From positions 1-41,641 of IMG/VR virus record IMGVR_UViG_3300034358_000013: 41,641 nucleotides of DNA; one strand, written 5' to 3'. Of the stretch, positions 34,577-41,641 are shown piece after piece. Source of the DNA: a virus. Both the position numbers and the translations under genes were made by a program. Within the stretch, counting starts at the first letter, position 1. The number at the start of each line of letters is the position of its first letter. Under the pieces are notes generated by a model. That model searched no databases. It was not told the DNA's origin and worked only from the letters and a program-made list of their open reading frames with translations.

Positions 34577-35895
34577 TGTCGCTTAAGTATCACGGCCACG
34601 TCTTCGACGCATCAGCACACTGCTCGTGCTGCGTCGCGGACGCGGGTCAAGTGCTGATCGACCCGACGAACACGGGTCGGCTGCGCTCGCGGTTCAATGC
34701 GTTGATGGCGATCAAGTGGCGCTCGATGCGGGTGCTGACGCGCGAGATCATCATCAAGCACGACCTGCTCTCGCTCAAGTCCGCAGGACTGATGCAAGTC
34801 GCGGCCCCTGCGATCACGCGCGCGGGTACGAAGATGCAGATGTTCGAGCGCTGGTTCATGCTGGGCTTGACGAAGACGGTACTGGGCAATGATGGTTCAT
34901 GGATGCGACCGCTCCTCAATGCGGCCTACAGCGCGGGCACGGCGTTCGGCCAGTCGCAGAGCGGGGTTGCGAACGTCAACGTCCTTGCGCAGCATCGCGA
35001 GGACGCGCTGCAGGCACTCGCTGTCGTCGAACTGCAAGGCGTCATCAACACGGTCGTGCAGCAGTCGGTGCGTGCAGTCTCGCATGGGTTGTTAGTTTCA
35101 AAGACACCAATGGAGATCGTGCGCTCGGTGTGGGCCGTGATCGACAAGGTGGGCATCAATCGTTCGAAGGCCATGGTTGAACTCATGGTCATTCGTGCGC
35201 ACGCGGAAGCCTCGCTCGACATCTACGAGGCCAACGGTGTGCAACGTGTCGGGCTTGTTCCTGAGGGCAGGCCCGTGGTCACCGCTGATGCGGAGATGCG
35301 CGATGCGAAGAAAAAATCGAAGGCGAAGGCAAAGAAGGCGCCTGCGAAGAAGTCTAAATCAAAGACCAAGCCAAAAGCCAAACGCAAGCCAGCGCGACGT
35401 TCGGGCGCAGGGTCTCGCTCCTACTCCAAGGAGAAGGCCCCCTCGCAGCGAACCATTCAGCGAATTAGAAAGGCTGAGCGTGAGCTTGGTGCAAGGCTTG
35501 GTGAACGAGTTAACGTGCGCACTGCTGGTGATAACGATGTCTGTCCAGTGTGCGAGGACATCGCAGACGGTGGTCCCTACACGATCGCACGCGCACGATC
35601 CCTGATCCCCGCGCACCCACGATGCCGATGCACGTTCGTTCCCGCCGATGATGCGCGGTACGCATCAGACGACTCGCTGCCTGATGACGACGCACTGTCG
35701 CCGCAGGAGCAGGAGTTTGCAGCACGACGTGCTGCAGCCACGTTGCACAAGGCGCGCAAACCGCCTCAACGCAAGGCGTCGAAAGCAAACCCTTACTACG
35801 ACCCAGACACGGGTCAGTGGTCAAGGGCACCTGGTTCAATGCAGACCAATGCGATGGAGACTGCGACACCCACAGAAAATGAACCGACGACCTAA
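34576..35895 (+). CDS. Minor head protein (Mu gpF / SPP1 gp7-like) with Lys-rich insert
   Basis: 439 residues from ATG 34576, overlapping the portal stop (TGATG). The helical N-terminal half is typical of this family. The C-terminal motif VNVRTAGDNDVCPVCEDIADGG ... IPAHPRCRCTFVP (split) is the T..D..vC..C...G......HP.CRC signature. Between them, residues about 240-275 are almost only Lys, Ala, Pro and Arg (KKKSKAKAKKAPAKKSKSK...), like a histone tail, an unusual insert that could contact packaged DNA. The last 60 residues are acidic then disordered. It works with the portal at head assembly or DNA injection. Confidence 0.87.
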   Translation: MSLKYHGHVFDASAHCSCCVADAGQVLIDPTNTGRLRSRFNALMAIKWRSMRVLTREIIIKHDLLSLKSAGLMQVAAPAITRAGTKMQMFERWFMLGLTKTVLGNDGSWMRPLLNAAYSAGTAFGQSQSGVANVNVLAQHREDALQALAVVELQGVINTVVQQSVRAVSHGLLVSKTPMEIVRSVWAVIDKVGINRSKAMVELMVIRAHAEASLDIYEANGVQRVGLVPEGRPVVTADAEMRDAKKKSKAKAKKAPAKKSKSKTKPKAKRKPARRSGAGSRSYSKEKAPSQRTIQRIRKAERELGARLGERVNVRTAGDNDVCPVCEDIADGGPYTIARARSLIPAHPRCRCTFVPADDARYASDDSLPDDDALSPQEQEFAARRAAATLHKARKPPQRKASKANPYYDPDTGQWSRAPGSMQTNAMETATPTENEPTT

Positions 35896-35907
35896 GGACT
35901 AACGACT

Positions 35908-36669
35908 ATGACGACCCACGAAGAATGCACGATCCCCACCGGCTCCGCTCCCGTTCACGTCTCGATCTTCATCGGGGGCAAAGGGTGCGGGTCGCACGAA
36001 CACGGCGACGGCACGAACCCCGACGGCACGCCCTCGACATCGCAAGGTGCTGCGGGACCCGCAGGAGCACCCGGTACTGATGGACAGCCGGGGCCTGACG
36101 GTCAGCCCGGTCCCGATGGCTTGCCCGGTCCGCAAGGTGAAGCGGGACCCGATGGTCAGCCCGGTCCCGATGGAGCACCTGGTGCGATCGGAGACAAGGG
36201 GCCTGTCGGTGACAAGGGCGAGCCCGGAGACAAGGGTCCCAATGGCGACGCGGGCGAACCCGGTGCTGCAGGGGCTGAGGGTGTCAAGGGGCCTGACGGC
36301 AACCAAGGAGCACCCGGTGTCGCGGGGCCTGCGGGCGCGAACACGATCGTCCCCAATGAGCAGTCGTCGGACTACATCTGCCAGCTCTCTGACGACGGCA
36401 AGCAGATCGTTCACCCGACGACCGACACGATGCCGCGCAACTACAAGATCCCCGCGCATGTTGACGTGCCGTTCCTCGTTGGTGCTGCGATCACGTTCAC
36501 GAACCGTCACGGCGCGGGCAACGTCACGATCTCCGTGCTGGGGACCGATGCGTTGTATCTCGCGGGCACGGTGCTGACAGGGCCGCGACTCCTCGGCGCA
36601 GGCGGCCTCGCGACGGCACTCAAGGTCTCGCAGAACGAGTGGATGATCTCGGGCGCGGGGTTAGCGTGA
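35908..36669 (+). CDS. Collagen-like phage structural protein
   Basis: 253 residues. Residues about 47-143 are some 30 uninterrupted G-X-Y triplets (for example [19 protein letters not shown] and [14 protein letters not shown]), expected to form a triple helix. The N-terminal 45 residues and a C-terminal beta-rich domain (about 145-253: [30 protein letters not shown]) flank it. The C-terminal domain is probably the trimerisation/tip domain as in phage fibres. Virion surface fibre or decoration is likely. ATG 35908 follows AAGGACTAACGACT. The stop overlaps the next ATG at 36669. Confidence 0.85.
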   Translation: MTTHEECTIPTGSAPVHVSIFIGGKGCGSHEHGDGTNPDGTPSTSQGAAGPAGAPGTDGQPGPDGQPGPDGLPGPQGEAGPDGQPGPDGAPGAIGDKGPVGDKGEPGDKGPNGDAGEPGAAGAEGVKGPDGNQGAPGVAGPAGANTIVPNEQSSDYICQLSDDGKQIVHPTTDTMPRNYKIPAHVDVPFLVGAAITFTNRHGAGNVTISVLGTDALYLAGTVLTGPRLLGAGGLATALKVSQNEWMISGAGLA

Positions 36670-37403
36670 TGGGCCGCGAACAACAGCTGGTCTATGGGGG
36701 CGCGGCACGCGCGCACCCAACGCCTTGGGTTCAAGAGGAAAGCCACGGACCGTTCAAAGGGTTCGCAGGCAACCTCGCGTCACCCATCGCGACACCGCCC
36801 AACTCCGTCGTGCTCGTGTACATTCACACGTCGCACAATGACTCGATCAATCACGCGACGACTGCAGGGTCGCCGACGTGTCCCGGTCTGACGTTCGCGC
36901 GGCGTTGGAACTTCGCGTTGAACAACCCCGACCTGTCAGGTGGGCAGGCGGGGGAGATGTGGTGGGCGAACGCGCCCGCCGCGATCGACAATAAGACACT
37001 GTCGATCAACATGAACCATGCGGGCGACATGACTGTGAACGTACTCTATGCGACCGGCTGCAAAAATCCTGCGGCCCCGTTTCATAGCAGTGTAGTTGGC
37101 ATGCCGGCGTATGAGCCCTGGAACCTGCTCGACGCAAACCACGAGCATCAGACAGGGGGCGTCACGATCGACGCACCCCTTGCAACGCTGATCGCGTGGG
37201 GCATGGGAGCACGACCCGGGTTCATCGCAGGGGACGGCTGGGAGCCGTTGCCCGGCACGTTCATTGAGCGCCATGGGGCCGGGTCTGTCTATTCGGTCCA
37301 GTCGATCATGACGCAGCCGCGGTTCGTGTTGTCGGCGAATGAGTCAATCGTGTTGTCCTCGAAAGCGGCACTCAGCTGCTTGATGGTCGACGCGATTTAT
37401 TGA
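36669..37403 (+). CDS. Putative virion surface protein, 244 aa
   Basis: ATG 36669 shares its first base with the collagen-like stop. Beta-rich with many Gly/Asn/Ala and aromatics (NSVVLVYIHTSHND, WNFALNNPDLSGGQAGEMWW, MTVNVLYATGC). This composition is typical of phage fibre tips, capsid decorations or adhesins. Position after the collagen fibre suggests it is part of the same appendage. No named family recognised. It ends just before the GGGGCCG hairpin at 37412. Confidence 0.72.
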   Translation: MGREQQLVYGGAARAHPTPWVQEESHGPFKGFAGNLASPIATPPNSVVLVYIHTSHNDSINHATTAGSPTCPGLTFARRWNFALNNPDLSGGQAGEMWWANAPAAIDNKTLSINMNHAGDMTVNVLYATGCKNPAAPFHSSVVGMPAYEPWNLLDANHEHQTGGVTIDAPLATLIAWGMGARPGFIAGDGWEPLPGTFIERHGAGSVYSVQSIMTQPRFVLSANESIVLSSKAALSCLMVDAIY

Positions 37404-37411
37404 ACCAACGG

Positions 37412-37432
37412 GGGGCCGTGACGTGCGGCCCC
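37412..37432 (+). terminator. GC-rich hairpin (terminator-like, family 1)
   Basis: GGGGCCG 37412-37418 with CGGCCCC 37426-37432, loop TGACGTG. It is nine bases after a stop codon and 27 before the next gene. Shares the GTGCGGCCCC right arm with the hairpin at 3318 and TGCGGCCCC with that at 21217. It ends in TCAAACTCTAAA with no T-run. Confidence 0.5.
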
Positions 37433-37458
37433 TCAAACTCTAAACGGGAGCAGGACCA

Positions 37459-38166
37459 ATGACCCAAAGCAACGACCTGTCGTGGACACGCGGCAGCACA
37501 GACCCCTTGGTGATGACGCTCGGTTCGGGCATCACCGACGTTCGTATCCGCGTGTTCAATGAGGACGGCAACGCTCTCGCGTTCACGGCACTGCTCTCTG
37601 ATGCAACAGTCGAGATCACGGACGCGCCCACGGGCAAGGTCACGTTCACGCCGACGAGCACGCAGACCAACAAGCTGTCGCCCAATGACAAGGGGTCGCC
37701 GCGCAACACCTACACGGTCGAGGTCAAGAAGGGCGGCGCGTGGCTCGACATTCTCGAGGGCTACATCTACGCCGACGGTGGCCCGATCGCAGTCGTCCCC
37801 CCGGGCGAGGGTGGGGGCGTACCCGATGTCGTGCCGGCAGACTTGTCGATCTTCAAGCCGGGCAAGCCGACGGCTGACGAAGTGCTGGTTCATATCGAAG
37901 TCGCGCGAGGCTTCACCTGGCCCGTCTCCCTCGCGTCGTCGAAGTTCAAGGCGTTGGTCGCCGCGACCGCGACCTATGTCGTGACGATCAAGCGCAACGG
38001 GTCGTCGATCGGCACGCTGTCATGGGCCGCCGCGGGGACGGTACCGACTGTGACGTTCGCGGCCGCGGTCGATTTCGCCGCAGGTGACACTCTCGAACTC
38101 GTCGGGCAGACGACCCCTGATGCGACGATCGCAAACCTGTCGTTCACGTTCTACGGGAGTCGTTGA
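37459..38166 (+). CDS. Putative tail/fibre-associated structural protein, 235 aa
   Basis: ATG 37459 follows GGGAGCAGGACCA. Residues 1-110 resemble an immunoglobulin-like beta-sandwich found at the start of phage baseplate or fibre proteins (LVMTLGSGITDVRIRVFNEDG, then GAWLDILEGYIYADGG). A Gly/Pro linker is followed by a second beta domain (TYVVTIKRNGSSIGTLSWA ... GDTLELVGQTTPDATI) of the kind that often closes fibre proteins. Part of the virion by position; no motif gives the exact role. Confidence 0.72.
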   Translation: MTQSNDLSWTRGSTDPLVMTLGSGITDVRIRVFNEDGNALAFTALLSDATVEITDAPTGKVTFTPTSTQTNKLSPNDKGSPRNTYTVEVKKGGAWLDILEGYIYADGGPIAVVPPGEGGGVPDVVPADLSIFKPGKPTADEVLVHIEVARGFTWPVSLASSKFKALVAATATYVVTIKRNGSSIGTLSWAAAGTVPTVTFAAAVDFAAGDTLELVGQTTPDATIANLSFTFYGSR

Positions 38167-38168
38167 TC

Positions 38169-38765
38169 ATGGCTGGTGTGGGCTGGAACCCGGCAGACGT
38201 TTCGGCACAGGTCGTCCTGTCCGACAACAATCGCCTTGCTGCATGGGCGGGCGCGGGAGACAAGGGCGGCCGCTGCATCGCTCACAAAGCATCGGGCGAC
38301 GGCAAGTTTTATTTCGAACTGCAGGACGTCGTGATCGTCAACAACGACTCGGGCATCGGTCTCGCGTCTGAGGAGTTGGGGCTCGGCAACTACAGCCCTG
38401 CGGTCTTCGCGCTCGGCTACGGCTCGATGCTGAGCACGAACCCGACTGGCAAGACCCTAGGCGTCGCAGTCGATTGCGACTCCGATGCTACGTACTTTCG
38501 ATGCTGGTTGCGATATGACAACGGTGTGTGGACGTCGGCCGGCAGCAGTGCTGTCACTGGGCCGTCAGACCCATCATCTGGTAACGGCTTCTACAAGCCG
38601 ACGAATGAATGGGTCGCACCTGCGTTCCGCATCCGCGTCGCAACGGAACAGGTGCGTGTCGTCACGGCCGCGTCTGACTTCCTATTCGCGATGCCTGCGG
38701 GATACTCCGAATGGGCGGCCGGTGAGTCGTCGTTCATTAAGCCCCCGCTGATCGCGTGGAGCTGA
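38169..38765 (+). CDS. SPRY/concanavalin-like phage surface protein, 198 aa
   Basis: ATG 38169 with GGGAG ten bases upstream. The segment GKFYFELQDVVIVNNDSGIG ... FALGYGSML ... TLGVAVDCDSDATYFRCW is the SPRY pattern (yfEv...vGia...GY...G..vGv.lD), found in phage fibre proteins and often binding protein or sugar. The C-terminus VTAASDFLFAMPAGYSEWA is the usual domain end. Likely a surface-exposed fibre or decoration element. Confidence 0.75.
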   Translation: MAGVGWNPADVSAQVVLSDNNRLAAWAGAGDKGGRCIAHKASGDGKFYFELQDVVIVNNDSGIGLASEELGLGNYSPAVFALGYGSMLSTNPTGKTLGVAVDCDSDATYFRCWLRYDNGVWTSAGSSAVTGPSDPSSGNGFYKPTNEWVAPAFRIRVATEQVRVVTAASDFLFAMPAGYSEWAAGESSFIKPPLIAWS

Positions 38766-38771
38766 GACCCT

Positions 38772-38795
38772 GATGCGACGTGCCCCAATCGCATC
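38772..38795 (+). promoter_or_regulatory. Hairpin with C-rich loop before Thr-rich gene
   Basis: GATGCGA 38772-38778 pairs with TCGCATC 38789-38795 (7 bp), loop CGTGCCCCAA. The loop CCCC (38783-38786) could pair with GGGG at 38809-38812, giving an H-type pseudoknot similar in plan to that at 9057-9097. It lies in the 71-base gap after the SPRY gene. Possibly a transcript-processing or translation-control stem. Confidence 0.35.
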
Positions 38796-38836
38796 GGTGA
38801 ACACTGCAGGGGTTTAGACCAAGGAGCTTGACGACA

Positions 38837-39415
38837 ATGGCAGAACAGACTGACGCGGCAAACCTCGCCGCAACTGGCAACGCGGGCACGACCACGGGCA
38901 CGACGACGGCGACTGCGCAGCCCGAGACGGTCGTGACGAAGGAAGCGGCGACGACTGCGCAGCCGCAGACCACGACCTGGGAAACGTCTTCGACGGCACA
39001 GCCCGCGGCGTCCGAAGTCACGAAGAACGTCACGATCAACGACGCGGCGACCAGCAGCACGACCAGCACGCTGACCGACTCGTCGACTGATGCTGCTGTC
39101 ATCGCGGCTCAGGCGAAAGCCGACACCGCGAAGAAGGACGCGGAGCTGACGGCCGCTCGCGAGGAGTCGGGGTCCACGTTCACGAAAACCGACGTGACGT
39201 CCGACGACGCAATCAAGTCGCAGATCGAGGCCACCGACAAGGCACTCGAGGAGCGCTCGGCTGCAAACGAAGAAGGCTACGCGAAGCTGGAACAGAAGAT
39301 CGTCGAGCAGGCCGAGGCCGCGGCGAAGGCTTCCGAGCTCGCACCGACGACCGGCAAGGAATGGAACCGCAACACGCCCCGGCTCGACAAGGCCGGCAAC
39401 AAGATCTGGGATTGA
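38837..39415 (+). CDS. Thr-rich protein with coiled-coil C-terminus (scaffold or decoration-like)
   Basis: 192 residues from ATG 38837 (AAGGAG upstream). Residues 1-80 are low-complexity Thr, Ala, Ser and Gln (NAGTTTGTTTATAQPETV...), resembling an extended stalk. Residues about 95-170 form a charged coiled coil (AAVIAAQAKADTAKKDAELT, ALEERSAANEEGYAKLEQK). The end is NRNTPRLDKAGNKIWD. Scaffold proteins usually precede the major capsid gene, which probably lies beyond the window. Its place in the head cluster fits but this is inference. Confidence 0.68.
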   Translation: MAEQTDAANLAATGNAGTTTGTTTATAQPETVVTKEAATTAQPQTTTWETSSTAQPAASEVTKNVTINDAATSSTTSTLTDSSTDAAVIAAQAKADTAKKDAELTAAREESGSTFTKTDVTSDDAIKSQIEATDKALEERSAANEEGYAKLEQKIVEQAEAAAKASELAPTTGKEWNRNTPRLDKAGNKIWD

Positions 39416-39454
39416 TCCTTCGCGATCGGAACTACACGAAAGGGAATGCGCGTC

Positions 39455-40369
39455 ATGCCGAGTTTGAAAGTCTGGTGCTACAGCGACGCCCACAACTGGG
39501 GCACCATGTTGTCGCAAGAGGCCGCAAAGCGCGGTCATGACGCGCACCTATTCGAAGACCCACGCCAGCCCGATGCGGGCTACGTGTTCGTCCATATGCA
39601 TCATCACCCACAGGTGCGGATGCTACACAAGAGACTCATGGCGATTATGGCCATGAACCCGAACCTGACCCTGATCCCTGAGTACCGATCGTCGGTGCTC
39701 TATGACGATAAGTTAGAGCAGGCGCGTCAGCTGCCCAAATGGATGCCCCGCACGCGCGTCTTCTACACACCGAACGCGGCCCGTCGGCATCTCGATGCGG
39801 CACCCGCGCTCCCGATCATGAGCAAGTCTGCGGAAGGCGCGTCGTCGCACAACGTTCGACTGCTCACGACCTATGAGGAAGCACGACAAGAGATCAAGCA
39901 TGCGTTCTCCGACATCGGTATCAAGTGCCGGTACGGTCAAACGCAACGCGGCTATCTGTTGTGGCAGGACTTCGTGCCGGGCAATGAGGGGGACATTCGC
40001 ATCATCGCGATTGGTACCCAACGGCTGATCCTGCGCAGGGGCAATCGTGCGGACAGGCCCATGGCGTCGGGGTCTGGCAACTTGACTCCGATCACATCGC
40101 TTGATGACAGCGACGTCTGCGCGGCCCTCGACAAGGCCAACGAGTTCTTCGCGTTCGAGCACTTCAACTGGTGCGGGATCGATCTCGTCAAGGACGAGCA
40201 GGGGGTCTGGTACGTGTTGGAGACGACGGTCGGCTGGACGTTGCATGGGTACTACGACTGCGCGTTCATTGACTGTCGCGACGTGATGGCACCGCGCGTT
40301 CGCGAGGAGCGTGGGGACAAGGTGTGGCAGGTGCTGCTCGAGGAGATCGAACGCGGAGTCTTCGAGTGA
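39455..40369 (+). CDS. ATP-grasp fold ligase-like protein
   Basis: 304 residues from ATG 39455 (AAAGGGA ten bases upstream; ATG 39446 is too close to it). The ATP-grasp core is seen as MSKSAEGASSHNVRLL (about 120, phosphate-binding loop), LLWQDFVPGNEGDIRIIAIG, RLILRRGN and the metal-binding stretch GIDLVKDEQGVWYVLETTVG (Asp and Glu ligands), as in RimK and glutathione-synthase-like ligases. Such enzymes join carboxylates to amines. The substrate is unknown. It lies between the Thr-rich gene and a glycosyltransferase, an odd place inside a head-gene cluster; the two may modify a virion or cell-surface component. Confidence 0.82.
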   Translation: MPSLKVWCYSDAHNWGTMLSQEAAKRGHDAHLFEDPRQPDAGYVFVHMHHHPQVRMLHKRLMAIMAMNPNLTLIPEYRSSVLYDDKLEQARQLPKWMPRTRVFYTPNAARRHLDAAPALPIMSKSAEGASSHNVRLLTTYEEARQEIKHAFSDIGIKCRYGQTQRGYLLWQDFVPGNEGDIRIIAIGTQRLILRRGNRADRPMASGSGNLTPITSLDDSDVCAALDKANEFFAFEHFNWCGIDLVKDEQGVWYVLETTVGWTLHGYYDCAFIDCRDVMAPRVREERGDKVWQVLLEEIERGVFE

Positions 40370-41100
40370 TCAACATCGTGCTCTGGAAATGGGACCAGCC
40401 CAATCACGCGCGCACCTACACGGCGGACCACGTCAACGTCATGTGCTCGATGCTGCGTCGCAACCTCGACAAGACCCCGCACCGGATCATTTGCATCACG
40501 GACAAACAGGCTGGGATTTCGGAGTGTGAGTGCGTGCCGTTGTGGCACGACTGCGAGGACATGCCGAACGCGACGAAGCGGAACCTGCCGTCGTGCTATC
40601 GACGGCTCAAGCTTTACGATCGCGCGACGCAGCGCGACGTGCTCGACATTGAGCGGGGTGAACGCATCATGTCGATCGACCTTGACGCGATCGTAACAGG
40701 GGACTTGCGCGCGTTGATCGCGACCGAGGGGCGCTACGTCGGTTGGCATTTGCCGGGTACTAATCACCCCGTCGTGTTCAACGGGTCGCTGCAGATGTTC
40801 AGCGCTGGCGACTTGCAGGAGATCTGGTCTGAGTTTGATCCCGCATCATCGCCCAAGGCTGCGTTGCATGCGGGGTACCTGGGGTCTGATCAAGCCTGGT
40901 TGTCGTTCAAGCTGATCGACAAAGAAGGGAGCGTCGGTCTGACACAACCGCTCGTCACGTCGTTCCCCTTGCAGAACCGCATCCAACAAAACCTGGATGC
41001 GCGAACGCGACTGATCTTCTTCCACGGGTCGATCAAGCCGTGGGATCGTGAAGCAACACAAAGCGGCACCTCATGGGTCTCGCGATATTGGAGGCACTGA
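40366..41100 (+). CDS. GT-A fold glycosyltransferase-like protein
   Basis: 244 residues from GTG 40366, which overlaps the ATP-grasp stop (GTGA) and has GGAG eight bases upstream. HRIICITDKQAGI (after the first strand) and ERIMSIDLDAIVTGDL (about 105-120) give the nucleotide-sugar-binding pattern with the D-x-D metal motif DLD. YLGSDQAWLSFKL and LIFFHGSIKPWD, with its His, are the acceptor/metal-side motifs. This fits the glycogenin/LPS-type glycosyltransferase-like superfamily. The donor and acceptor are unknown: capsid or fibre glycosylation, or host surface change, are both possible. Confidence 0.82.
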   Translation: MINIVLWKWDQPNHARTYTADHVNVMCSMLRRNLDKTPHRIICITDKQAGISECECVPLWHDCEDMPNATKRNLPSCYRRLKLYDRATQRDVLDIERGERIMSIDLDAIVTGDLRALIATEGRYVGWHLPGTNHPVVFNGSLQMFSAGDLQEIWSEFDPASSPKAALHAGYLGSDQAWLSFKLIDKEGSVGLTQPLVTSFPLQNRIQQNLDARTRLIFFHGSIKPWDREATQSGTSWVSRYWRH

Positions 41101-41101
41101 C

Positions 41102-41641
41102 ATGTTCGAATTGGCCGACCGCTTTGAGATCGAGGACGCGAGCAAGCTGCGACGAACGCATGACGGCTATCTCGTCGCGGCCCCTCGCGTCGCGCGCGTG
41201 GGGATCCAACTGTATCGTGGGTCGGAAGTCGGCAAGCCCACGATGGATGTTGTTCGCGTCATGCGGCCTGAGTCCGAGGTGTTCCAGTCGGACTCGATGT
41301 CGTCATTTGGCTACAAGCCCGTGACCGACAATCACCCGCCCGTCGCCGTCAACGCGGCCAACTGGAAGGACTACGCGCGGGGCCAGTTAGGGGGCGACGT
41401 TGCGCGCGACGGCAAGTTCATTCGAGTGCCCATGGTCTTGATGGACGGGCCGACGATCGACAAGGTCGCGACTGGCAAGGCCGAGCTCTCGGTCGGCTAC
41501 ACCTGCGATATCAAGTGGGAGCCGGGCGAGTTCGAGGGGCAGCAATACGATGCTGTGCAGACCGGCATTCGCGTCAATCATGTTGCCGTGGTTGATCAGG
41601 CCCGAGGGGGCAAGGAATTGCGCATCGGCGATGGGACGGGA
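41102..41641 (+). CDS. DUF2213 protein (head maturation protease-like), 3' end outside window
   Basis: 180 residues are visible from ATG 41102 and the frame is open to the right edge. The start RRTHDGYLVAAPRVARVGIQ with the later YKPVTDNHPPVAV, KFIRVPMVLMDGPTI, KAELSVGYTCDI and RVNHVAVVDQARGG matches DUF2213. This phage family lies beside portal and minor head genes and is likely to be a prohead protease (its conserved H and the SVGY/NHVAVV strands resemble U35-type proteases). The major capsid gene probably follows. It starts one base after the glycosyltransferase stop. Confidence 0.88.
   Translation, partial: MFELADRFEIEDASKLRRTHDGYLVAAPRVARVGIQLYRGSEVGKPTMDVVRVMRPESEVFQSDSMSSFGYKPVTDNHPPVAVNAANWKDYARGQLGGDVARDGKFIRVPMVLMDGPTIDKVATGKAELSVGYTCDIKWEPGEFEGQQYDAVQTGIRVNHVAVVDQARGGKELRIGDGTG

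Noticed and set aside
1-41641. CRISPR arrays, insertion sequences, integrase or attachment site
   Set aside because: No regular direct repeats with spacers, no transposase or integrase motifs, and no tRNA-end-like attachment sequence were seen.

Overview
The window is about 41.6 kb of a GC-rich tailed double-stranded DNA bacteriophage. Every gene I can support lies on the + strand, tightly packed, with many ATGA/GTGA/TGATG start-stop overlaps. The left end and the right end both cut through genes. The virion genes seen are portal, large and putative small terminase, Mu-F-like minor head protein, DUF2213 protease-like protein and a collagen-like protein. A GcrA-like protein (GcrA is a cell-cycle regulator confined to Alphaproteobacteria) lies between the terminase genes, so an alphaproteobacterial host is the best guess. 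No tRNA, CRISPR, integrase, holin/lysin or tail genes were seen, so the rest of the genome lies outside.

Layout. (1) 1-5.2 kb: small early genes of mostly unknown function plus a DUF932 protein. They are cut into blocks by five copies of a structured RNA that I identify as type II hammerhead self-cleaving ribozymes, each with a covarying loop-I pseudoknot next to the ribosome-binding site of the next gene. (2) 5.2-9.6 kb: unknown genes, a DUF2786 protein, a zinc-finger/TOPRIM primase, and a sigma-like gene behind a strongly structured leader. (3) 9.7-13.8 kb: a 7-deazaguanine DNA-modification cluster, queD, a charged-repeat protein, queC, folE and a dpdA-like transglycosylase; no queE is visible. 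(4) 13.8-28.5 kb: replication and repair. This holds a bacterial-type beta clamp, a family A polymerase with an N-terminal UDG-like domain, a DnaX-like clamp loader, a possible recombination mediator, a gp32-like SSB with a long charged tail, a RecA/UvsX recombinase, HNH and PD-(D/E)XK nucleases, an OGG1-like helix-hairpin-helix protein, a T4-Pnkp-like 3'-phosphatase, an SbcD/SbcC (gp47/gp46) pair and a NusG-like factor. (5) 28.5-30 kb: six small unknown genes. (6) 30-41.6 kb: packaging and head genes, including a portal fused to a 2H-phosphoesterase (Acb1-like) domain and an unexpected ATP-grasp plus glycosyltransferase pair.

How it fits together (inference). The phage probably replaces some guanines in its DNA with a preQ0-type base (FolE, QueD, QueC, DpdA, with QueE from the host), which would protect it from restriction. 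It copies the DNA with its own PolA, clamp, loader, primase and SSB, and repairs or recombines it with UvsX, SbcCD and nucleases. The early polycistronic RNA is probably cut between genes by the hammerheads, leaving a GC-rich hairpin on each upstream 3' end and a pseudoknotted hairpin on each downstream 5' end. Further regulatory structure includes a perfectly repeated 12-base promoter-like motif upstream of three genes, a recurrent GGGGCCG-type terminator-like hairpin, and a duplicated ~95-base element upstream of folE and the NusG-like gene that I could not assign to any known class.

All calls come from reading the sequence and remembered family motifs. No database search was run.
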